A stretch of 16,697 bases of DNA from Gammaproteobacteria bacterium (GTDB lineage Bacteria > Pseudomonadota > Gammaproteobacteria > Pseudomonadales > Azotimanducaceae), in contig QIDL01000318.1 in NCBI GenBank assembly GCA_003228415.1, forward strand, positions 1 through 16,697, given 5' to 3'. The translations under genes and the position numbers were made by a program. The stretch's first letter is position 1; each line of letters begins with the position of its first letter. The notes beneath the pieces were generated by a model. That model made no database searches and was not told where the DNA came from. It saw nothing but the letters and a program-made list of their open reading frames with translations. This document shows, in pieces, positions 1 through 5,609 of the stretch.

Positions 1-86
1 ACTCCGGCCAGTGTCAAAGCGACGCTGTATCCGGCAAGCAGAGCGGCGAAGGTGGCGGCAAACATCGCGAGCGGCGTGAAGCTCAA
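1..86 (-). CDS. dctM: TRAP transporter large permease DctM (5' end only; window cuts it)
   Basis: Only about 28 N-terminal codons are inside the window. The minus strand reads (L)SFTPLAMFAATFAALLAG then YSVALTLAG, which resembles the first transmembrane helix of DctM large permeases (usual form: MFAxLLxLLLxGYPVAFxLGG). DctM (12 or so helices) is the sodium-driven transport subunit that works with DctQ and a periplasmic binding protein, DctP. The TTG at 86-84 overlaps the dctQ stop (TTGA), which suggests translational coupling. An internal ATG at 65-63 would cut into the conserved helix, so I prefer TTG. No dctP gene is in the window. The family call rests on a short piece plus the adjoining dctQ; the position after dctQ makes it likely. 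Confidence 0.75.
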   Translation of the reverse strand, partial: MSFTPLAMFAATFAALLAGYSVALTLAG

Positions 87-595
87 GTGCGGCGCCTCGT
101 GGGAGGCAAGGCGGCTTTCAGCGTCAGTACTGCCCGGCCGATTTCAGCCAGACCCTGCGCGATGAGCGTCAACGCCATGAGTGGAATCAACGACTTCAGA
201 AGAAAAACCGCGGGAATGCCGCCGATTTCAGGTGATCCTTCGAGTATCCGCCAGGAGGCGCTTACGTAATTCAGGCTCAAAACACCGAAGGTCAGTGCGC
301 AGGGCAGAAGAAACAGAATGTGACCTGACAAGTTGACAAACGTTTTACCGTTGTCGGAAAGCCTCGAATAAAAGATGTCAATGCGAACGTGCTCATCGTG
401 TTTCAGCGTGTAGGCGATACCGAGCATGAAACTCGTTGCATGCATGTAGAGTACCGACTCTTGAAGGGCGATGGCTCCCAGGTCGAATCCGTAACGCAAC
501 ACGACGATGACCATTGTAGCCACCCCCATCAAGCAGGTCAGCCAGGCGATTGTTCGACCGAGCCATTCGGTGATGGTGTCAATGCGGTGAATCAG
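83..595 (-). CDS. dctQ: TRAP transporter small permease DctQ, CTG start proposed
   Basis: About 170 residues with four hydrophobic helices, the small membrane subunit of a tripartite TRAP transporter that binds DctM in the inner membrane. Visible family features are VVLRYGFDLG at the end of helix 1, QESVLYMHA, the HVRIDIFY signature, and LLKSLIP in the last part. The frame has no ATG upstream of the conserved first helix: the in-frame stop is the ubiA TAG at 616-614, and the first in-frame ATG (529) or TTG (532) would remove the RIDTITEWLGR segment and the beginning of helix 1. The CTG at 595-593 gives the usual family length and has GGACGA about 6-10 bases before it. It follows ubiA by 18 bases on the same strand, so the two may share a transcript. 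The substrate cannot be told from this subunit; the HVRID/KSLIP type occurs in transporters for organic acids and sugar acids. Confidence 0.85.
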   Translation of the reverse strand: MIHRIDTITEWLGRTIAWLTCLMGVATMVIVVLRYGFDLGAIALQESVLYMHATSFMLGIAYTLKHDEHVRIDIFYSRLSDNGKTFVNLSGHILFLLPCALTFGVLSLNYVSASWRILEGSPEIGGIPAVFLLKSLIPLMALTLIAQGLAEIGRAVLTLKAALPPTRRRT

Positions 596-613
596 ACTGA
601 TCGTCCAGCGTGG

Positions 614-1486
614 CTATAGGGAGTACATGGGTAGGATGCTGACTTCGACAATGGCTACGGCGAACAGAGCGAACCCGACCCAGACATTGTTCCTGAACGC
701 GTCAAAACAGGCGCTCGTTTCGCGGTTCCGGATCAGGTACTGCTGGTAGGTGAACAGTCCCGCGGCGGCGGCCACCCCCAGCTGAAAACCGCCTTGTGCG
801 TTGATTCGCTGCGCGAAGAGCAGCAGGGTCACAAGGGCGGTGACCTGCAGCACGCCGATCATCAGCCGGTCGTTCTGTCCGAATAATATTGCGGTGGAAC
901 GGACACCGATCTTCAGATCATCCTCGCGGTCGACCATGGCATACATGGTGTCGTAGGCCACTATCCAGATCATGCTGGCGATAAACAGCAGCCAGGCTGC
1001 TTGAGGTACAGCGTTCTGCACCGCTGAGAAGGCCATGACCAGTCCCCAGCTGAACGCAGCACCGAGAACCGCCTGAGGGAGATAGGTCCAGCGTTTCATG
1101 AGTGGATAGATGGCGGCGATGGCCAGCCCGCCTGCGGCAAGCCAGCGAGTCAGCGGGTTCAGGAACAACAGCAGAGCGGCGGACAACAGCACCAGGATCG
1201 CGAATACCCCGACAGCCTTCACGGTGCTGATACGGCCGCTGGCAAGCGGTCGTCCCGCCGTTCGCGCTACATGGCCATCGATGCGGCGGTCGGCGATATC
1301 GTTGATCACGCAACCGGCAGAGCGCATCAGCAACGTGCCGAAACCGAAAACCAGCAGTAGATCTGGCGGCGGTAACCCGTCCGCTGCCAGCCACAGGGCG
1401 GCCAGCGTTGGCCACAGCAGCAGCAGGGTGCCCACCGGCCGGTCGAGCCGCATGAGCTGGATATAGGGGAAGATCGCGTCTTTCAT
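614..1486 (-). CDS. ubiA: 4-hydroxybenzoate polyprenyltransferase UbiA
   Basis: 290 residues, normal for the family. UbiA joins the polyprenyl chain to 4-hydroxybenzoate in the inner membrane, the first membrane step of ubiquinone synthesis. Both magnesium/diphosphate-binding aspartate motifs are present: NDIADRRID at residues 62-70 and D179...D186...D190 in YDTMYAMVDREDD. The N-terminal LDRPVGTLLLLWPTL (about residues 14-28) and the RPLASG segment are also typical, and the rest forms seven to nine transmembrane helices. The ATG at 1486 gives the standard N-terminus (FPYIQLMRLDRP). ubiC, often just upstream of ubiA, is absent here; the next gene upstream is a divergent rubredoxin. The TRAP genes follow 18 bases after the stop. 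Confidence 0.96.
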   Translation of the reverse strand: MKDAIFPYIQLMRLDRPVGTLLLLWPTLAALWLAADGLPPPDLLLVFGFGTLLMRSAGCVINDIADRRIDGHVARTAGRPLASGRISTVKAVGVFAILVLLSAALLLFLNPLTRWLAAGGLAIAAIYPLMKRWTYLPQAVLGAAFSWGLVMAFSAVQNAVPQAAWLLFIASMIWIVAYDTMYAMVDREDDLKIGVRSTAILFGQNDRLMIGVLQVTALVTLLLFAQRINAQGGFQLGVAAAAGLFTYQQYLIRNRETSACFDAFRNNVWVGFALFAVAIVEVSILPMYSL

Positions 1487-1564
1487 CAGAAACCGGGTTG
1501 CGCGCCGGTCGCAGTTTAGCGAAATTCATCCCTCTCTGGCAGGTGGAATGACCGGGCTGGCGAA

Positions 1565-1593
1565 TTGATTTTTCAATACCGGGCAAGTAGTTT
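1565..1593 (+). promoter_or_regulatory. Candidate sigma-70 promoter for the rubredoxin gene
   Basis: TTGATT (1565-1570, 4 of 6 matches to the -35 consensus), a 17-base spacer, then TAGTTT (1588-1593, 3 of 6). It would start transcription near 1600, about 29 bases before the rubredoxin ATG. The -35 lies in a small inverted repeat ATTGA-TTTT-TCAAT (1564-1577), which could also be an operator half-site pair. The -10 is weak, so this is only a candidate. Confidence 0.35.
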
Positions 1594-1628
1594 ACGCGCC
1601 TTGTTCAGCGGCCCCGAAGGGTAAAGAA

Positions 1629-1796
1629 ATGCGTAAGTGGCAGTGCATAGTCTGCGGGTGGATTTACGACGAAGCCGAGGGATGTGAGGAAGATGACATC
1701 GCCCCGGGGACCCGCTGGGAAGACGTGCCGCAGGACTTTGTCTGCCCGGAATGTGGTGTCAGCAAAGAAGATTTCGAGATGATCGAGATCGGTTGA
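1629..1796 (+). CDS. rubA: Rubredoxin (55 residues)
   Basis: A short gene encoding MRKWQCIVCGWIYDEAEG... and ending MIEIG. The two iron-binding knuckles are C6-I-V-C9-G and C39-P-E-C42-G-V, with the usual W4, Y13, P26-G27-T28, W30, D36-F37 framework, so all four iron ligands are intact. Rubredoxins are cytoplasmic one-electron carriers; partners include rubredoxin reductases, alkane hydroxylases and reactive-oxygen-detoxifying enzymes, and none of these is in the window. A GAAGGG Shine-Dalgarno (1616-1621) sits seven bases before the ATG. There is an extra non-ligand cysteine, C19. Rubredoxin next to ubiA and recG is also the arrangement in Pseudomonas, where rubA1/rubA2 support alkane oxidation. 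Confidence 0.96.
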   Translation: MRKWQCIVCGWIYDEAEGCEEDDIAPGTRWEDVPQDFVCPECGVSKEDFEMIEIG

Positions 1797-1818
1797 GCCG
1801 CCGGGGAGAAGAGGCGGC
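1797..1818 (+). other. Hairpin just after the rubredoxin stop
   Basis: GCCGCC (1797-1802), a 10-base loop and GGCGGC (1813-1818) form a perfect 6-bp GC stem directly after the TGA. No T-run follows, so it is not a standard intrinsic terminator. It may stabilise the rubredoxin mRNA or weakly attenuate read-through into gltP. Confidence 0.35.
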
Positions 1819-1879
1819 GGAATACCGGGAACATCCACCTGAGAATGACCCAACACCTGCGAGAACAAGGAGGCTGTCA

Positions 1880-3154
1880 ATGAACCTGACCGCGCGAATC
1901 CTGATTGGTATGGCGAGCGGGCTTGCGTTGGGCCTGTTGATCCAACTCAGCGGCATCGGTCCCGAACACTGGATTCGGGTCTATTTTACCGATGGCTTGA
2001 TCGATGCCGGTGGCGATATCTTTATTCGCAGCCTCAAGCTGATGGTGGTGCCGCTGGTTTTTGTTTCCCTGGTTTGTGGCGCTGCCAGCCTGGGTGGCCA
2101 CGGCAACATGGGTCGGGTCGGCGGTAAGACCGTTGGGCTCTATCTTTTCACCACGGGCGTTGCCATCACCATCGCGCTGGTGTTGGCGTTGCTGATAGCG
2201 CCCGGAGAAGGCGCGTCGAGCGCCGACCTCGTGCCTTCGGAATTTCAGGCTCAGCCTGCACAGAGCATAAAGGATACGCTGGTCGATATCTTTCCCACCA
2301 ACCCGGTGACGGCCATGGCGGAAGGCAGAATGCTTCAGGTCATCGTCTTTGCGCTGCTGCTCGGCGTCGCGCTCAGCCGTACCGGTGAGGCGGGAGTGCG
2401 GGTGTGCGGATTCTTCGACGACCTCAATGAAATCATGATGAAGCTCATCACGATGTTGATTGAACTCGCTCCGATAGGCGTCTTCTGCCTGATGACCACC
2501 CTGTTCTCCAAAGTGGGCTGGCAGGAAATCTTCAAGCTGCTGTCTTACTTCATGACCGTGATACTGGCGCTCGCCATCCATGCGAGCCTGGTCTATCCCA
2601 CCCTGCTGGCACTGTTGGCGCGGATCAATCCGCTCAAGTTTATCAACAAGATGCGTGAGCCCATGCTGGTAGCGTTCTCAACCTCCTCCAGCGGCGCCAC
2701 GTTGCCGGTGACGCTGCAGGCCGTGAAAAAACGCGTTGGCGTCAAGAATGAAGTGGCCTCATTCGCAATCCCCCTCGGTGCGACGATCAACATGGACGGC
2801 ACCGCCATCATGCAGGGTGTAGCAACCGTGTTCATCGCCCAGTTTTATGCGATCGATCTCAGCTTGTCCGATTACCTGATGGTCATCCTCACGGCGACCA
2901 TGGCGTCCATCGGGACCGCCGGCGTTCCTGGAGTGGGGCTCATCATGCTGGCCATGGTGCTCGATCAGGTGGGCCTGCCGGTGGAAGGCATCATGCTGAT
3001 TATCGGCGTGGATCGGTTGCTCGACATGCTGCGTACATCGGTCAACGTGCTGGGGGACGGCACGGTGGCGACCATCGTTGCCAGATCAGAAAACGATCTC
3101 GATCTGACGGTATTCGAAGATCCCGATGCCGGAATGGATTCCGATCAGGTCTGA
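1880..3154 (+). CDS. gltP: Dicarboxylate/amino acid:cation symporter (DAACS, GltP/DctA type)
   Basis: 424 residues, an inner-membrane sodium- or proton-coupled carrier of the glutamate/aspartate/C4-dicarboxylate (SLC1-like) family. Seen: the serine-rich tip of hairpin 1, STSSSGATLP (267-276); NMDGT of TM7 (304-308), which binds cation; hairpin 2 GTAGVPG (345-351); and TM8 with D382, R385, T386 and N389. R385 corresponds to the arginine that binds the side-chain carboxylate in the archaeal homologue GltPh, so an acidic substrate (glutamate, aspartate or a dicarboxylate) is likely. The start is chosen at 1880 because AAGGAGG (1867-1873) lies six bases before this ATG and the reading frame further upstream lacks family similarity. 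The C-terminus is acidic. It lies 83 bases after the rubredoxin gene and could be read from the same promoter. Confidence 0.93.
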   Translation: MNLTARILIGMASGLALGLLIQLSGIGPEHWIRVYFTDGLIDAGGDIFIRSLKLMVVPLVFVSLVCGAASLGGHGNMGRVGGKTVGLYLFTTGVAITIALVLALLIAPGEGASSADLVPSEFQAQPAQSIKDTLVDIFPTNPVTAMAEGRMLQVIVFALLLGVALSRTGEAGVRVCGFFDDLNEIMMKLITMLIELAPIGVFCLMTTLFSKVGWQEIFKLLSYFMTVILALAIHASLVYPTLLALLARINPLKFINKMREPMLVAFSTSSSGATLPVTLQAVKKRVGVKNEVASFAIPLGATINMDGTAIMQGVATVFIAQFYAIDLSLSDYLMVILTATMASIGTAGVPGVGLIMLAMVLDQVGLPVEGIMLIIGVDRLLDMLRTSVNVLGDGTVATIVARSENDLDLTVFEDPDAGMDSDQV

Positions 3155-3162
3155 AGTGTGCA

Positions 3163-3184
3163 TGTCGGCCAGACACAGCCGGCA
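3163..3184. terminator. Weak hairpin between convergent gltP and recG
   Basis: TGTCGGC (3163-3169), an 8-base loop and GCCGGCA (3178-3184) pair over seven positions with one G-T pair. It fills most of the 35-base gap between two convergent stop codons, so it may act in both directions, but neither side has a T-run. Confidence 0.35.
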
Positions 3185-3189
3185 GGACA

Positions 3190-5199
3190 CTAGACGCCGA
3201 TGTGGCGGTCGTCCGGCGCCCAGACGTCGAGAAGTCTCGCTGCTGTGGCGGGGTCGTTCAACAGCAGGGCATCGCCACGTTGGACCACCTCGTCGATCAG
3301 ATGGGCGTGCTCTCTCAGATCGGCGATACGAAACTGCTGCTCTCCCGTCTGGCGAGTTCCGAGTAGATCGCCGGGCCCGCGAATCTTCAAATCCTGCTCG
3401 GCGATGTAGAATCCGTCCTGGCTCTCCCGAATCACCTGCAGGCGCTGCCTGCTGGACTCGCTCAGTGGTGTCTGATAGAGCAGGATACAGTGGGATTTGT
3501 GCCGGCCTCGTCCGACCCGGCCGCGAAGTTGATGCAGTTGCGAGAGACCGAGCCGCTCCGGGTTCTCGATGACCATGAGCGTCGCATTCGGGATGTCCAC
3601 GCCGACTTCCACCACCGTTGTCGCCAGCAGCACTTCTACCTCTCCAAGCTTGAAACGTGCCATGGTCTGAGCTTTTTCCTGGCTCGACATGCGCCCATGC
3701 AGTGTGGCTATGCGCGTGCCCGGCAGCGCCTTTTTGAGTGCGGGCAGCGTAGCCTCGACCGAAGCGGCATTGAGCTGGTCCGACTCTTCGATGAGCGGGC
3801 AGACCCAGTATGCCTGGCGTCCAGCCCGGCACTCGGTGGCGATCCGTGCCATCACCTCGTCTCGGCGCTCATCTGCAACGACTCGGGTTTCTATGGGCTG
3901 GCGACCAGCCGGTAGCTCATCGAGCGTGGAGGTGTCCATGTCTGCGTAAAGCGCCATGGTCAGTGTTCGGGGGATCGGCGTTGCGGTCATGACCAACTGG
4001 TGTGGGAGGGATCCTTTGTCCTTGAGTGCCATGCGTTGGTGAACACCGAAGCGGTGTTGCTCATCGACAACGGTCAGTGCCAGCCGCTTGAATGTCACCT
4101 GGTTCTGAAACAGTGCGTGGGTCCCCACTGCCACCAGAGCCTCACCCGAGTTGATGGCCTCGATAGTGGCTTTGCGCTCCTTGGCGGACTGGGATCCGGT
4201 GATCAGCACGATTCGTATGCCCAGCGGTTCCAGCCATGCAGTGAAGTTCAGGTAGTGCTGTTCGGCAAGAATTTCCGTAGGGGCCATGAGAGCCGTCTGC
4301 ATACCGTGCTCGGCGACTCGAATTGCCGCGAAGGCGGCGACCACGGTCTTGCCGGAGCCCACGTCTCCCTGGAGCAGTCGCAGCATGGGTTTGGCGGTGG
4401 ACAGATCTTCGAGCACCTCCGTGGTGACCCGCCGTTGCGCACCGGTCAGAGCGAACCCGAGCAATTTCAGTAGTTCCCGGCCAAGCTGCCGCACGGGTGG
4501 CAGCGGCCGGGTTTCGATGCCCTGGCGTTGAGCCTGGCGATGGCGCATCACCAGGTAATAGGCGGTCAGTTCATCCCGAGCCACCCGAGCCTGGGTTGCT
4601 TTGAGCTCGTCGGCAGAAGTTCCGGCGGGAGGGTGATGGAGAAACTTCAGATCTTCATAAGGCGTGCCGTCATCGATCGGCCAGTCGAGGGCCAGTAACT
4701 GGCCACAGAGGCTGCGCAGACGTCCCTGACCGAGACCCTTGGTGGCGGGGTAGACGGGCGTCAGCTCAGCATCGGGTAAGGGGGGCGGTGTGCTGAACAG
4801 ACGATACTCCGGATGAATCATCTCCAACCCTTCCCGGCCGAAGCGGGCTTGACCGAAACACTGCACGAACATGCCGGGTTTCAGCGCCTTCTGCTGAGAA
4901 CTTGAAAAGTAAAACAACCGCCAGTTCAGGTAGCCTGTCTCATCTTCCAGGGTCACAACCAGACTGCGACGGCGACCATAGGCGATTCGGACCTCGACGA
5001 TCTGACCCTGTACGAGACATTCCTGTTCCGCACGAAGCTCTCTCAACGGGACGACTCGAGAACGATCCTGATAGCGCAGCGGCAGGTGCAGAAGCAGGTC
5101 AAGCAATCGCCGGACGCCGAGACGAGACAGCTTTTCGGTCAGGCTCGGACCGACCCCTTTGAGCGAATCGACCGGTTGCTGTGGGTCAGCGGTCCCCAC
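3190..5199 (-). CDS. recG: ATP-dependent DNA helicase RecG
   Basis: 669 residues from the proposed GTG start; E. coli RecG has 693. RecG reverses stalled replication forks and branch-migrates Holliday junctions. Order of parts: N-terminal wedge/OB domain (to about residue 240), then two helicase domains with Walker A GDVGSGKT (278-285), DEQH (379-382), TATPIPRT (405-412), the VEVGVDIPNATLMVIENPER segment, QLRGRVGRG, and the C-terminal GFYIAEQDLKIRGPGDLLG motor-coupling region. An ATG at 5256 would extend it by 19 residues and overlap ridA by 71 bases with no family similarity; GTG at 5199 gives the usual start (DSLKGVGPSLTEKL soon after) and only a 14-base overlap. It is probably the last gene of the rpoZ-spoT-ridA-recG transcript. 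Confidence 0.96.
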   Translation of the reverse strand: MGTADPQQPVDSLKGVGPSLTEKLSRLGVRRLLDLLLHLPLRYQDRSRVVPLRELRAEQECLVQGQIVEVRIAYGRRRSLVVTLEDETGYLNWRLFYFSSSQQKALKPGMFVQCFGQARFGREGLEMIHPEYRLFSTPPPLPDAELTPVYPATKGLGQGRLRSLCGQLLALDWPIDDGTPYEDLKFLHHPPAGTSADELKATQARVARDELTAYYLVMRHRQAQRQGIETRPLPPVRQLGRELLKLLGFALTGAQRRVTTEVLEDLSTAKPMLRLLQGDVGSGKTVVAAFAAIRVAEHGMQTALMAPTEILAEQHYLNFTAWLEPLGIRIVLITGSQSAKERKATIEAINSGEALVAVGTHALFQNQVTFKRLALTVVDEQHRFGVHQRMALKDKGSLPHQLVMTATPIPRTLTMALYADMDTSTLDELPAGRQPIETRVVADERRDEVMARIATECRAGRQAYWVCPLIEESDQLNAASVEATLPALKKALPGTRIATLHGRMSSQEKAQTMARFKLGEVEVLLATTVVEVGVDIPNATLMVIENPERLGLSQLHQLRGRVGRGRHKSHCILLYQTPLSESSRQRLQVIRESQDGFYIAEQDLKIRGPGDLLGTRQTGEQQFRIADLREHAHLIDEVVQRGDALLLNDPATAARLLDVWAPDDRHIGV

Positions 5200-5596
5200 T
5201 GACCGGTGCTTGAGTGTCGGGGCGTACCATGATGGCATCGATCTGCACGGCTGCACCTTTGGGAAGTGCCGCTACACCGATGGCGGCGCGAGCGGGATAG
5301 GGCGCATCGATGTGGCGGGCCATCACCTCGTTGACGATGGCGAAATTGTCCAGATCCTCGAGATAGACCGTGAGTTTGACCATATCGTTCAATCCGCCGC
5401 CCGCGGCGGCGGCGACTGCGGCGAGATTTTTGAAAACCTGTTCTGTCTGCGCTTCGATGTGATCGCTGACCAGTACCATGCTCTCAGGGTCCAGAGGGAT
5501 CTGGCCGGAGAGAAATACCAGGCCCGGGACCTCGATCGCCTGGGAGTAGGTGCCGATGGCTGCGGGAGCGGCAGTGGTATTGATGGGTCGTTTCAT
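5186..5596 (-). CDS. ridA: RidA/YjgF family protein (2-iminobutanoate/2-iminopropanoate deaminase)
   Basis: 136 residues, a small cytoplasmic trimer-forming protein that in RidA members hydrolyses reactive enamine/imine intermediates made by PLP enzymes. Seen: APAAIGTYSQA with Y17, FLSGQIPLDP with S30, KLTVYLEDLDNFAIVNEVM, and PYPARAAIGVAALP with R103 (E. coli R105). The start at 5596 is supported by GGAG six bases upstream; a further in-frame upstream ATG at 5620 adds only eight unrelated residues and would overlap the spoT end. One oddity: the residue aligned with E. coli Glu120 is Gln118 (VQIDAI instead of the usual VEIEAI/VEMDAV). It lies 13 bases after spoT, the same place as in Pseudomonas, where trmH of enterobacteria is absent. 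Confidence 0.93.
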   Translation of the reverse strand: MKRPINTTAAPAAIGTYSQAIEVPGLVFLSGQIPLDPESMVLVSDHIEAQTEQVFKNLAAVAAAAGGGLNDMVKLTVYLEDLDNFAIVNEVMARHIDAPYPARAAIGVAALPKGAAVQIDAIMVRPDTQAPVSGDR

Positions 5597-5609
5597 ACGG
5601 ATCTCCGGA

